From Phoebastria nigripes (lineage: Eukaryota; Chordata; Aves; Procellariiformes; Diomedeidae): a stretch of 64,000 bases of DNA. Each line of letters opens with the position of its first letter. The stretch's first letter is position 1. The stretch lies in NCBI GenBank assembly GCA_035582835.1, contig JAYKAV010002673.1:210995-274994 (forward strand), given 5' to 3'. Under the pieces are notes generated by a model that saw only the letters and a program-made list of their open reading frames with translations, did no database searches and was not told the origin of the DNA. Of this stretch, positions 1 to 12,395 are shown in pieces. A program made the translations under genes and the position numbers.

Positions 1-629
1 TGTGCCCAGGTGGCCAAGAAGGCCAACGGCATCCTGGCCTGTATCAGAAATAGTGTGGCCAGCAGGAGTAGGGAGGTGATCATGCCTCTGCACTCAGCGC
101 TGGTGAGGCCACATCTCAAAAACTGTGTTCACTTTTGGGCCCGTCACTACAAGAAGGACATTGAGGTGCTGGAGCGTGTCCAGAGGAGGGCTACAAAGCT
201 GGTGAAGGGTCTGGAGAGCAAGTCTTACGAGGAACGGCTGAGGGAACTGGGACTGTTTAGTCTGGAGAAGAGGAGGCTGAGGGGAGACCTTATTGCCCTC
301 TACAACTACCTGAAAGGAGGTTGCAGTGAGGTGGGTGTCGGTGTCTTCTCCCAAGTAACTAGTGATAGGACGAGAGGAAATGGCCTCAAGTTGCACCAGG
401 GGAGGTTTAGATTGGACATTAAGAAAAATTTCTTTACTGAAAGAGTGGTTAAACATTGGAACAGGCTGCCCAGGGAAGTGGTGGAGTCACCATCCCTGGA
501 GNTATTTAAAAGACGTGTGGATGAGGCGCTTAGAGACATGGTTTAGTGGGCATGGTGGTGTTGGGTTGATGGTTGGACTCGATGATCTTAGAGGTCTTTT
601 CCAACCTTAATGATTCTATGATTCTATGA
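1..629 (+). mobile_element. CR1 LINE, 3' end (reverse transcriptase C-terminus and tail)
   Basis: An open frame from position 10 to 546 translates as the C-terminal part of a CR1 reverse transcriptase, with stretches such as [42 protein letters not shown] and [18 protein letters not shown]. It is followed by a short 3' UTR ending in the tandem ATTCTATG-like octamer at about 611-629, the usual CR1 3' end. The element is cut by the left window edge. One N falls in the frame. It has no known host function. Confidence 0.93.
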
Positions 630-1150
630 TACCAAGGACCACTGTACTTATATGCAATATATCCTACAATATGCTCTTTAAGCACATCAGTGATGGCTTT
701 TACACTAGGTTTGGAATACAAGCTATTTTTTCCATAGTCTTCATTGAACATTGGCCACAGAACGAAGAAAAGAAATTTGAAAACATGGAAACGAAATGGA
801 AGATAAGCTTTTCTTCTTGCCAAAAATTATGTTGCCTGATGTTGCAGAAGGAATACTACTACTGTTAAAAATCAAATAATAATAAAAAAACAACCAAACA
901 AAAAAACCCAACCAGATTATAACTACTAANTATATTTTAGTCATCGGGATTTAGTAGTATGTGTAAGAACTATTTTACGTACAGAGGTTTGGNAGAATAG
1001 TATCTATACTTTGCAGAATCATTTGCCACTTTCTGTAAGTGTCCTTCCATGATGCATGATACATGGTGCCGGTGTCTTACTTTGAAATCTTTCAAAANCA
1101 CCACAGACTGACTTAGAATGAAGAGCCTGCAGTTCTTTCCTTTTGAAGTT
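630..1150. other. Intergenic, nothing recognised
   Basis: AT-rich DNA with an A-rich patch near 870-910. Open frames are short and unconserved-looking. Confidence 0.6.
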
Positions 1151-1159
1151 GAGGTGGCC

Positions 1160-2870
1160 AATGTTAACTCAGACCTTACAGGCAGGCAGAGCCCTCACTG
1201 TCCTGTAGTACTTGAGCAGGGCCANGTTGGGGACAGGTTCCTTCAACTGTTGAGTGATCATCAGACAAGACAAAGTGACAAACCAAATCTGAGATAAATC
1301 CACAAAGTCCTCTCTCCATCCGTCCATTCATCTCCGGGTGTTGCAAAGTGGTTTTGCACTGGGTGGAGGCCCATGACATCCTTCTAAAATGTGGCTGTGA
1401 ACTGCTCTGTAAGATGCTGCCTGAGAGGCCACAGCATCAGATAAAAGTGTTGTAGGAAGAATCAGACAGTTCATGGCAACTTCCTGGGCAGGGTGGGAGG
1501 GTGAAGTGGCCCACNTTGGTGAAATAGGATGACTCCCTGCAAGAGGTACAGATCTGCTATGGAATCCATCGACACACAAGCTACAAAGGACAGCTGGGAT
1601 NGGGGAGGGGCTGCAAGAAACACTGTGGCATTGAGGAGGCTGTTTGGTACAAGCACTGGAGTCACAGGCCCAGATGAACTTGGCCACATCTGTCCATACT
1701 ATGGGTCACCAGCAGGTCTGGCTAATTAGGTGCTGTGTCTTCCAGCAGCTCCCATGTCCAGCTGCAGGTTGTTCACAGTATCATTGCTTGCAGTGGTCCC
1801 ATGGGGATGTTCTTCCAGGCTGATGGAGGCTGTGCCAGCACGATGCTGTGCCAGGTTCAGGTTACTCAACAGCCTGGTGAACTTCTACAGTGAGCTCATC
1901 CTCTGCTGTGAATGCAGTCAAGTGTCCCAGAAAAGAGAGAAGGGTTGCACATAGGAGGTGTGCCTCTGAATCCAAGTCCTCCTTCATGACAAGGCATTTA
2001 CCTTGCCTTTCTGTATGTGAAAGTGAAGGGGAAGTGTGAAAAAGAGGAAGCCCAGCAGGCAAGGTGGAGGCAGGGTGAGGCACTTCACCCCTTCATAGGA
2101 TTCCAGGTTCTGGTAGATGGTCAGCACCACTGTGCATCCTTCTCCTTCTTTGAGAAGATGCCACCACTCCTCATCAGCAGCTTTGACCACCAGATAGTTA
2201 CACTGGCACTTTAGAAAACTGCTGAATCCTGTTTTAACTTACCTCTTATGTGGAATCACCTATATGTGGGAAATATATCAAAGATCCTAATGAGAGCTGA
2301 AGAGAAAGTAGTCTATGAATTTTTTATCACAAATAAGCATTTAGCAGAGTCATTGCTTCATGCTGTTCTCAATAAACTGAAGGCTCAGAAGACATCTTCA
2401 GCTCACAATTTTCATCCAGTTCTCTGTAGAGCTTCAATAGAAGATTATCAGCAGTTGTAAAATTCACCAAATTGCCCACCTTTTCTGTCACAGCTTATTT
2501 TGAGAACACTTACCAGAATCTTTATTTATCTCAAACNCAAGGCTTGAGCCAGCTGTCAGGGAACAGCAAGATTCGGGTTTCTCCATGAGGCAAGAGGAGC
2601 CACAGGTGTCTGCAGCGCTGATGGGGCAGTACCTTCACCAGTCAGGGCGCTGTCCCACAGTGCCCAAGCAGGGCCAGGCTGGTGACAGGGACAGGGTCCT
2701 GTGACTGCCAGGTGATCATAATACAGGGCAAGGTGCCAAGTCCAGTCCAAGGTCAATCCAGGAAACCAGTCAGCAAGTCAGAACTACCTACACCATGGCT
2801 CAGATGGGGCCCTTGGGCAGAGGATCCACCAGTGGAGGGCCCAGGTGATGCTGGTCAGGGCAGTTAAGGC
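1160..2870 (-). repeat. Unidentified coding-like region with two diverged copies of one repeat
   Basis: Stretches at about 1,160-1,300 and 2,640-2,790 are recognisably related to each other: both run through a CTGTCC...GAGCAGGGCCA...GGGACAG...TGATCAT core in the same order. Between them the minus strand has several short open frames (for example 1,984-2,190 and 1,862-2,083) that look protein-like but are broken. I do not recognise the family. It could be a decayed low-copy gene family or an old retroelement. Repeat status rests only on the internal pair. Confidence 0.35.
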
Positions 2871-5800
2871 CTGCTGGCACACTCCAGGCCCTTGAAAAAG
2901 ACCATCTGAATTTTGTAAATTCCTGTGTAAGGTTTTTTGCTTGATGGCCAAAGCTGCATCATATTTCTTTAGAGTCTTCACAGTAGCCTTTTATATAGAC
3001 AGCATTGCTGATGGCTTCTCATGAGAAAATACAACTATTACACAGACCAAAAAATGTGCAAGAAGCTTTGGCCTAAATTGAATCTCATCTCCCAGTTCTC
3101 CTATAACCCTTGACTGAGTTTATCCTAACCCCTGTAAATTGCTTACAAAGAGACAACTCACACAGAGACTGTCACTTCTACATATTGTCACTCACGAATC
3201 CCGATTCTCCTCCCGCAAAATAGGTGAGAACGTGGTAGCTGCCTTCCCCAAAACTCTGTCCGCTCTCAGCGTATGTAGCCTCAGTTATCACTTATTTCTT
3301 CCCACGATTTAATGGGAAGACCTGGAACAGGAAGGTGCACGAGGATCTTTGCAAGTTCTCATATCTTGGTGGCGGATTGAACTCTCATGCTACTTTGAGC
3401 ATGGTCCAGTGTAGATCCACACTTCCAGCATCACATTTACCAGCCTGATCTGGCAGTTGCTAAAATCAAATGAAGTGGAGATAGGAAACTGTATCAAATA
3501 GCTATCANAGGATAAATGTCCAGAATTAACCCACAATTAGAAGACTACTGCTGAAACATGCAGTCTTAACTCGATCCAGGAGCATGATGGAGGCTTTTCA
3601 GGTGTAGGCAATTTAGGCTGCCTGATATCCACTGAGATGTGTTCAAGCAACAGTACCTGAATATCTGCTTCGTTTGCAGTTGTTCAACAACCTAATCTTT
3701 TTGGCAGCTTTCAGTCTCTGGCTGGAAGTTGATTGCTGTCCAATATTAGCCATGTGTGGTACCTACATAACTTAAGAGTTTTGCTCTGACTACCAAGGCT
3801 TTTTTCATATCTAAACACTTCAGAANTGGTCTCTCTACCTACTGACATACCTGGGGAGAGAAGGGACGAGAGTATTTACAAATTCATCGTAGGGTGGCTT
3901 GTCATCCCCTAGCACAGAATCACCAGAACACCTGAGGGCTTTCCCTACACAAACTTGTGTGTCTCTGCTGGCTGCAGAGGGAGTTTAGGGGGCAATCAGT
4001 TTGTATAGTATAGTTTGTATACATACATGTCTGTGTTTGTATATATAGATAGATGTATAGATAGAGATAGATACAGAAGTATATACATATTATGGGCCAG
4101 AAACAAACTTTGATAAAACTTCGTCAGTGGTTTGGGCCACCTGANGATTATTTCAGCTGTCTTAATCTGCATCTTAGTATAAACCCACTATCTGGTCAAC
4201 AGAAATGACTATAAGACTTTTTTTAAGATGTAAAGCTTAAAATGAATAAGCCCTGGCAGCACATTCTGAGACATATTGACAGTATTTGTCAGTATGAAAA
4301 GAGCAGTGTTATGAGCAAATCAAATGTGATCTGGCTTGGTCATCCTCCCTTTGTTTAGCTTTTCAGATTTCACAATCAGATCCTGGAAAATGAGGAAGAA
4401 GGATTGCCAGGAGCAAAAAGCAATAATCATGAAAACTCAGCACAGCATTCTGCCACTGATTCCCCTGGCCTCCCCGACGTGTGGGTTGGGAAGCAAGGCT
4501 GGGCTACAGGCATTGCTGCTGAAACATGGAACTGATGCCATAGTCACTTATACTTATGCCAGATGTACCAAAATATCTCTGGTCTTTCTGCATTAGGTGA
4601 AACATAAGTGGGGAGGGCAGGCTGAACCTACAGAGGGGATCTTGTCTGCTTAAAAGCTCTTCAGAAATTCATAGTTCTACAATTGTAATAACGCAGTTTC
4701 ACATCTTTTAAAAAAAGTCTTTGGGGTGTCAACAGTTGCACTATTACTGAATCTTGTGGCATTCTTCCCTTTGTCAAAAGAGAAATATACTGCTGAGGAA
4801 GGTTACTGGTATTAACCCGTTGCTCTTCTCTGCTTCAGAAATAGATGCAGAGATAGGCCAACAGCTCTTGCATTTCACTCCATAAATTGCTAAGAAAAAT
4901 TTTGGATTTAAAAAGTGTACATAAAAACATGAGATGCTTTTAAGATTGGTATCAAACTGTAACATGTGATATTGTGGAGGAAATACTTAATTTTCAAATG
5001 TTAATTTGAATCACATTCAAATATTTCCCCCTAAACAGTTAATGGAAAAAAAGTAGAAAAAAATCCCGATCTTTTAGATTTGGACTTATTTTAAGTGATA
5101 GCTATTGAAATCTGTCAGTATGTGAAAGCATCCCATGGGTGCCTGTATAAAAACTGAAATAATCAGTAATGCATCTGACAGCATGGTACTACAACTATTT
5201 AAAACATACATCTTGCTAGCAAGCATAGTACAATATGTCGCATAGTACAATATGTCTTTGCAACTTAAAGCTAATTTTTATGTTTTATAGGCTACAGCAC
5301 ATTATTGTTTGACCAGACAGTTCATAAATCAGTACCACTACAGATGCTAACTCCTCCTCGGTGAAAGCAAAAAGCTGAAATTTTTCCATTTATGTTTAGT
5401 GTAAGATAGATGGCAGTGGGCACAGTGCACTGAGATAAATTAGTAGAAAGGGCCTGCTCTGCATTGCATGCTCCTAACCTGTGCTAACACGACCAATTCT
5501 CTGCCATAAGGATGACTTAGGGAGAGTGAAACTGTCTCTGTATGTTGTCATATTCTACCACTTTAAACAGCATACAACAATTAGGCCTGCGGAGAACCAG
5601 CCACAGGAAGTGATGATTAATTCCAGTTAATTGAAGTTGCCCTGCATCAGCAGATGTATTACTTCCAATGTTATGTATACTTTCCAAGGTAGACAATCCG
5701 TCACACCCCCACACTTCACTGACACACAGCATTCAGATAAAAAAAAAAATAATTGCATAGAGCTAATGAAAGGAAATTGAACGATTTGTGGAGCCATTTC

Positions 5801-7400
5801 TTACCATGGGAAATAAAACAATATATTCCAGGTTCATTCCTGTGTTCCTACCCACTTCAGGGATTAACTTTGCTTTGTGGGGAGAGGCTATTTAGAGTCT
5901 GAAAACAACATTGTAATGGCTCTTCAACAGTTAGGCAATCTCTTCATCTGAGAGATTCTTCTGTGCTGCTGCCTCCACCTCCAAATACCATTCATAAACT
6001 GTTCGACTGCACAATGAATCATTTTTTTTTTTCCCCTCAGTGTGAGAGAGAATAAAGAGATGTCCCCTGTTCAGTGAAAACAGAAAAGAGAAATAACATT
6101 GAAAGTAACCACAGGGTGCCACGTACTCTAACTGTTTCCAAAAAGATANGTACCAGGAGTATTTCTGGATATTATATAGTAGAAAAGATTTCGACGAGCA
6201 CAGGAGATAAATCATTCTCCAACAGATACAGCTAAGTTTTAAACTAAAAAGAGGCTTTCTTCTTTTTTGGTGTATTTTGGAGAGGAAGGAAGATGGAAGG
6301 AAAGGAAATGGAATTATACTGGGTTGTTGTTTTATGTAAACACCCACATAACATCTTGTCTGCATTACCACAAATGACCATTAAGGTCAAGAAAACGGTG
6401 CATTTCAGGAATAGCAGAAGTAGCACACAGATAAGACCTTGCGTAGCTCAGAGAATTATATCCTCTTCCAAGAAAGGAAGAATGGTCTGTATTCTGGCAT
6501 GAATACAAAACCTAGTATCTGCTGTTTGTAGCCTATTTTAATTGTGTTTATGAATAGGTCTATTATATATATGTAAATAACAAGCGCTCCCTCTAGTGAA
6601 GTTTTGTGGGATTCCGTGTTGTAACTACTGAAGGTACAGATGAGACAGTTTATAGGCAGAAGTGATATCTTCTGTTAGACTATCTGTTGAAGTCAGAAAA
6701 AAGGTACAAGCTTTTAGACATGCTAGATGGTTTTTAAGCTCGGTACTGCAACGTATTTGTCAGAGTTGGGGAGAGACAATGTCTTACAGTAAAAACCAGA
6801 TTGACATACACTGTTGCACTTGGATACTGTCCCTTACTGATGTTTACTTTGCCTGTTCATCCNTCCTCTTCCTGGTAGGTGTGATACCCTTGCTTTACTG
6901 ACCTTCACTTCAGACTCTGAAACCCAAAAGGAGACATTTCATTTACTCATTTAGGTATCTTGCTACAGTGAAAAAATGATAATAAAAATGACACATCTGC
7001 CCAATGCAGAGGACTGCATTTGAGCAGAGACACTGTTTACCCTTGCCACACTGCAGTATTGATGCTCGATTACATCTTTCAAAAGTTACGTACGTTATCA
7101 CTACTACTTCTTGCCCGTATGTTTTACAACATTATTAAATGTAATGCTTGTAACAGGTCTTTCAAGTGTATCAGAAAAATAGTCTATGAAAGCTGTCACA
7201 GTTGTGGCTGATGTCANGGCATGGGTAACCTCAATTCTGACATTTTGTAACTTTTCAGAGCATTGATTTACTCTTTTAGTTTAAAATACAGAATATTTAT
7301 TTCTGGCACAGTGTCGGGGAGTGGGGCTATCATTATGCACAGGATTCAAAATCTTTGCCATAGGAAGTGTCTCACTGCGCTGCTACTGAAACTCTCTGGA
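2871..7400. other. Intergenic, no gene recognised
   Basis: Mostly AT-rich unique-looking DNA. It holds a degenerate TATA/GATA-type simple repeat near 3,995-4,085 and a perfect 17-bp tandem duplication at 5,223-5,256. The longest open frame (5,931-6,371, minus) is unconserved-looking low-complexity sequence and is not called as a gene. Confidence 0.6.
5223..5256. repeat. 17-bp perfect tandem duplication
   Basis: The unit GCATAGTACAATATGTC occurs twice back to back (5,223-5,239 and 5,240-5,256). Confidence 0.95.
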
Positions 7401-7459
7401 ACATAACTAGACCTGCTTTGTGCACTCCCAAGTGCGAGTTTGTAGGAGAAGGTGTGACA

Positions 7460-7637
7460 TACTCTGCAGGGGCAGAAATCTTTTTGCATATCTCGCAGCT
7501 CATTCAGGGATAGGGATCGGGTGGTTACCATCTCATTTATGGCTTCTGCCTCTTCCTCCTCCTGTTNTCGTGATGGCCCTGGTTNNTCTTCATCCCTTAC
7601 TAAACGAGCTGACTTTCTTGTGTATTTCTTCCTCTGT
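7460..7637 (-). mobile_element. ERVL gag-like fragment, inverted relative to pol
   Basis: On the minus strand the frame within 7,346-7,789 carries a gag-like segment (includes TTRSLSLNELRDMQKDF) resembling the ERV-L gag region. It abuts, head to head at about 7,637-7,645, the + strand pol of the same kind of element. No complete gag is present. The inversion means this is a rearranged or composite provirus. It is an old endogenous copy with Ns and no intact reading frame. Confidence 0.6.
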
Positions 7638-7639
7638 AT

Positions 7640-8956
7640 AGGGGCAACTGATACCGGCAATACATTGATGACATCATCATATGGGGTAACACAGCAGAAG
7701 AAGTTTTTGAGAAAGGGAAGAAAATAATCCAAATCCTTCTGAAGGCCGGTTTTGCCATAAAACAAAGNAAGGTCAAGGGACCTGCACAAGAGATCCAGTT
7801 TTTAGGAATAAAATGGCAAGATGGGCGTCGTCAGATCCCCATGGATGTGATCAACAAAATAACAGCCATGTCCCCACCAACTAGAAAAAAGGAAACACAA
7901 GCCTTCTTAGGCATTGTGGGCTTTTGGAGAATGCATATTCCAAATTACAGTCAGATCATAAGCCCTCTCTATCAAGTGACCCGGAAGAAGAATGCTTTCA
8001 AATGGGGCCTTGAGCAACAACAAGCCTTTGAACAAATCAAACAGGAGATGGTTCAGGCAGTAGCACTTGGGCCAGTCCGGGCAGGACAAGATGTAAAGAA
8101 TGTGCTGTACACCGCAGCCGGGGAGAATGGCCCTACCTGGAGCCTCTGGCAGAGGACATCAGGAGAGACTCGAGGTCNACCCNTNGGGTTTTGGAGTCNG
8201 GGATACAGAGGATCCGAAGCCCGCTATACTCCAACTAAGAAAGAGATATTGGCAGCATATGAAGGGGTTCGAGCTGCTTCAGAAGTGGTTGGTACAGAAG
8301 CACANCTCCTCCTGGCACCCCNACTGCTGGTGCTGGGCTGGATGTTCAAAGGGAGGGTCCCCTCTACACATCATGCAACCGATGCTATGTGGAGTAAGTG
8401 GGTCGNNCTGATCANNCAANGGGCNNNANTANGAAACCNCAGTCGCCCAGGAATCTTGGAAGTGATCACGAACTGGCCAGAAGGCAAAGATTTTGGAATG
8501 TCCCCAGAGGAGGAGGTGACACGTGCTGAGGAGGCCCCANTGTATAANAAACTACCAGAAAATGAGAAGCAATATGCCCTGTTCACTGATGGGTCCTGTC
8601 GTCTTGTGGGAAAGCATCGGAGGTGGAAGGCTGCTGTATGGAGTCCTATACAACAAGTTGTAGAAACTGCCGAAGGAGAAGGTGAATCNAGTCAGTTTGC
8701 AGAGGTGAAAGCCATCCAGCTGGCCTTGGATATTGCTGAACAAGAAAAAGGGCCAGTACTTTATCTCTAGACTGACTCATGGATGGTGGCAAATGCCCTG
8801 TGGGGGTGGTTGCAGCAATGGAAGCAGAACAACTGGCAGTGCAAAGGCAAACCCATTTGGGCTGCCGCATTGTGGCAAGATATCGCTGCCCAGATAAAGA
8901 ACCTGGTTGTAAAAGTTCGTCACGTAAATGCTCACATACCCAAGAGTCGGGCCACT
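7640..8956 (+). pseudogene. pol: ERVL pol, part 1: reverse transcriptase C-half and RNase H (defective)
   Basis: The frame opens without a start codon at about 7,640. It contains the YIDD catalytic motif of reverse transcriptase at 7,661-7,672, then connection and RNase H regions (RNase H from about 8,560, with a TDS motif at 8,771-8,779). A TAG stop at 8,768-8,770 lies immediately before the TDS motif, and the frame then continues to 8,956, where the nested LTR begins. Many Ns fall at non-silent positions, as expected for unconstrained sequence. The N-terminal palm and fingers are missing. Confidence 0.85.
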
Positions 8957-9503
8957 TATCCTGGTTCCGGCTGGAACGGAGTTAACTTTCTTCCCAGTAG
9001 CTGGGGAGGGTGTGCTGTGTTTTGGGTTTGGTATAATAGGGGCGTTGATGGCCCACTGATGTTTTGAGTGGTGCTGGGTGGTGCTTGCACCGGGCACTTT
9101 TTGGCCTCCCATGCCCTGCCAGGTGCACGGGAAGCTGGCGGGGGGAGCATAGCCGGGGTGGTTGACCCAGCTGGCCAATGGGGTATTCCATACCATGTGA
9201 CGTCATGCTCAGTATAAAAACTAAGGGTGTTGGGGGGGGCTCTGGGTCCTGGGGGTTCGGTTCGGCGGGTGGTGAGCAATTGCAGCGTGCATCGCCTGCT
9301 TTGTATATTGTTGTTGTTGTTGTTGTTGTTATCACTGTTACTATTACTGTTCTACCTTGTTTTATTTCAATTATTAAACTGTTTTTATCTCAACCTGCGA
9401 GTTTTTCAGTTTCCCTCCTGATTCTCTCCCCCATCCCACCGGAGTCGGGGGGTTAGCAAGCGGCTGCGTGGTGTTTAGGTGCTGCCAGGGTTAAACCACG
9501 ACA
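8957..9503 (+). mobile_element. Nested solo ERVL LTR inside pol
   Basis: The sequence starts TATCCTGGTTCCGGCTGG (TG end mutated to TA) and ends ...TTAAACCACGACA, matching the LTR at 10,905-11,431 along its length. It is flanked by a 5-bp target-site duplication CCACT (8,952-8,956 and 9,504-9,508), the size expected for ERV-L. The pol frame is in register on both sides, so the LTR interrupted a previously continuous frame. It contains a TTG microsatellite. Confidence 0.92.
9308..9330. repeat. (TTG)n microsatellite in LTR
   Basis: About seven consecutive TTG units near the LTR 3' half. The related LTR at 10,905 has an ATT/ATC tract at the equivalent place. Confidence 0.9.
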
Positions 9504-10465
9504 CCACTGAAGAACATCAAAACAACCAACGGGTGGACCAGGCTGCTAAGATTGAAGTGGCTCAGGNGGATCTGGACTGGCAACANAAGGGTGAATTATT
9601 TANAGCTTGGTGGGCCCATGACACCTCAGACCATCAAGGAAGAGATGCAACATATAGATGGGCTTGTGATCGAGGGGTGGACTTGACCATGGATGCTATT
9701 GCACAGGTTANCCATGAATGTGAAACATGCGCTGCCATCAAGCAAGCCAAGCGAATAAAGCCTCTCTGGTATGGAGGACGATGGCTGAAATATAAATATG
9801 GGGAGGCCTGGCAGATNGATTATATCACACTNCCACAAACCCGCCAAGGCAAGCGCTATGTGCTCACCATGGTGGAAGCAACCACTGGATGGCTGGAAAC
9901 ATATCCCGTGCCCCATGCCACTGCCCGGAACACTATCCTGGGCCCTGAAAAGCAAGTGCTATGGCGACATGGCACCCCAGAAAGAATTGAGTCAGACAAC
10001 GGGACCCATTTCCGNAACACCCTCATAGACACCTGGGCCAAAGAGCATGGCATTGAGTGGGTATATCACATCCCCTACCATGCACCAGCCTCCGGGAAAA
10101 TTGAACAATACAATGGACTGCTGAAAACCACGCTGAAAGCAATGGGTGGTGGGACATTCAAACATTGGGATACACATTTAGCAAAAGCCACCTGGCTAGG
10201 CAACACCAGGGGATCTTTCAATCGAGCTGGCCCTGCCCAATCAAAACTTTTACGTACTGTAGACGGGGATAAAGTCCCTGTAGTGCACATAAAAAACATG
10301 CTGGGAAAGACAGTCTGGGTTACTCCTGCCTCGGGCAAGGGAAAACCCATTCGTGGAATTGCTTTTGCTCAAGGACCTGGGTGCACTTGGTGGGTAATGC
10401 GAAAGGATGGGGAAGTCCGATGTGTACCTCAAGGGGATTTGATTTTGGGTGAAAATAGCCCATGA
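9504..10465 (+). pseudogene. pol: ERVL pol, part 2: integrase
   Basis: Integrase region continuing the pol frame after the nested LTR. Visible are an HHCC zinc-binding set (His codons at 9,617 and 9,632; Cys codons at 9,719 and 9,728) and the DDE triad (Asp codons at 9,818 and 9,995, Glu at 10,103, giving the DD35E spacing). The frame is open to TGA at 10,463-10,465 apart from single Ns. The catalytic residues survive, but the element as a whole is defective and no intact upstream pol exists here. Confidence 0.88.
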
Positions 10466-10904
10466 ACTGAACTGTATGATGTTAATTGCTATATAATACT
10501 GTCTGTCATCACTTCTATGGTTGCTATAGGCCATATCAACGGTATTACAGTAAGAATCACCCAGATTAATGAAGAATGAACTTTGATGAAACCAAGCAAA
10601 GTGCAGCGGTGATGGAACCAGAACTGGATTCAACATGCAACAATCCAATACCACACACCACCTCTCCTGCCCTGAAAGACTGTTATGATAGATGGAGCCC
10701 AAAGTCATGGACTAAATGAACTCAATGGACATTTTAGAGGGATGGCCCATAGCTAAGGGAATGATATCTCTGTGTGTGTGTGTGTGTGTGTATCTCTCTC
10801 TCTCTCTCTCAAAAGATAAGAAAAGTGGTGGTGATTAATTAGAATGTATTGGAAAATGTGAAATTTAGGCATGACGTAGATGGTATAGAATAAGGGGTGG
10901 ATAC
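10466..10904 (+). mobile_element. ERVL noncoding tail between pol and 3' LTR
   Basis: No env-like frame is seen. The stretch includes a (TG)n(TC)n microsatellite and ends in a purine-rich run (AATAAGGGGTGG) a few bases before the LTR, which fits a polypurine tract. Confidence 0.7.
10770..10810. repeat. (TG)n(TC)n microsatellite
   Basis: A run of TG dinucleotides passes directly into a run of TC dinucleotides. Confidence 0.95.
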
Positions 10905-11431
10905 TGTCCTGGTTTCGGCTGGGATAGAGTTAATTTTCTTCCTAGTGCTGTGTTTTGGATTTAGTATGAAAAGAATGTTGATAACACACTGATGTTTTTA
11001 GTTGTTGCTAAGTAGTCTGCTAGTCAAGGACTTTTCAGCTTCCCATGCTCTGCCAGGTGCACAAGAAGCTGGGAGGGAGCATAGCCAGGACAGCTAGCCC
11101 AACTGGCCAATGGGGTATTCCATACCATATGATGTCATGCTCAATATATAAATAGGGGCGTGGTCCAGGAAGTAGCGATCACTGCTTGGGTATCGCTCAG
11201 TGGGTGGTGAGCAATTGCATTGTGCATCACTCATTTTGTATATTCTATCATTATTATTATTATTATCATCATCATTATTTTCCCTTCCTTTTCTGTTTTA
11301 TTAAACTGTCTTTATCTCAATCCACGAATTTTACTTTTTTTCCCGATTCTCTCCCCCATCCCACTGAAGGGAGGGGGGAGTGAGCGAGCGGCTGTGTGGT
11401 GTTTGGCTGTCTGCCAGGTTAAACCACAACA
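10905..11431 (+). mobile_element. ERVL 3' LTR
   Basis: Starts TGTCCTGGTTTCGGCTGG and ends ...GTTAAACCACAACA, the inverted TG...CA ends of this LTR family. It carries a TATA-like ATATATAAATAG near 11,143-11,154 and an ATTAAA poly(A)-type signal near 11,299. It is nearly collinear with the nested solo LTR at 8,957. Confidence 0.9.
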
Positions 11432-12395
11432 CTGGGGTTCTCTGAGAACATGGGAGCACATATCTGGAGGGTGGTGGCGCAGGGAGNGGAGCCAGGCCTT
11501 CTCCTGCACGTATGTGGCAACTTCTGCATCCTTCACTTGCGGCAAACCCAAGCAGCAGGAATCCGCCGATGTTAAAGCTACAGTGAGAAGCTCTGATGTG
11601 TTCTCTGCAAAACTGTATAAGATCATTTAAGAACCGTACTTGAGGATCTGCTGGCCTGTCAAATACTTTGCCTCATTTGTACAGTGGGCAAAGCAGACAT
11701 AAAAAGCGAATAAGCACAAAATGGACAACTGCCTCCTGTGCCCACTACTGCAACTTAAACCCCTCTTTTTCACTGCTATAAACTGAGGACTAGTGCAGGA
11801 TGAGAGCACATTCAAGAGATGTGGTATGCCTTCAATATTTATTGGTGAACAATTATGTAAAGACACATCAATACTTTCCATATTTCCATTTTTTCTCCCC
11901 ATGCAGATAGGGAGAAGAAAGGGAAATCTTTTCCCATTCAGATGCCAGTTGATGAAACAATTCCTGGATATTGAGAACACCAAGAATATCATCTTGTAAA
12001 AGACTTGGACCTCTGAATTCATGTGTCTGCATGCAGATAGCTACTTGTAAACTAGAGACAGGATTCAGCTTCCTGGCATAGGGTCTTAGAGTCTGTCAAG
12101 ATGCTCTAGGGATTGGAGATGTCAGCTAAGGTGCAGTAGGTTCAACCCAGGATTTGAGAAGACTCACACCCTCCTAGAGCAGCAGCTGAAAGCCAAGCAG
12201 GACCCAGACCCCACAGCCCCTAAGATGACACCAAAGGCTCAATTCAGTTGTCTAACCCACATGGCTACTGCCATTTGGGATGCTGTAGGGTATCCAGCAT
12301 AACCTCCAGCTGACAATGTAGTCAGGTTTCCTGTAGGTCATGTGGCGTATTTTCCAGACCCATTTCTATATCCATGTATGTAGCTTGGATATAGA
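11432..12395. other. Intergenic, nothing recognised
   Basis: Small open frames on both strands with no recognisable domain. Confidence 0.55.

Larger units (their letters stand above)
7640..11431 (+). mobile_element. Rearranged ERVL-type endogenous retrovirus (pol plus 3' LTR)
   Basis: The + strand carries partial reverse transcriptase, RNase H and integrase in the normal order. A noncoding stretch follows, then a purine-rich tract just before 10,905 and a 3' LTR (10,905-11,431). There is no 5' LTR, primer-binding site, full gag or env, consistent with a 5'-truncated ERV-L (class III) provirus; ERV-L elements typically lack env. Pol is broken by an in-frame stop at 8,768-8,770 and by a nested solo LTR at 8,957-9,503, so the element is defective. 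Confidence 0.88.

Noticed and set aside
5931..6371. 146-codon minus-strand open frame
   Set aside because: Low-complexity composition, overlapping frames, no domain and no splice or promoter context.
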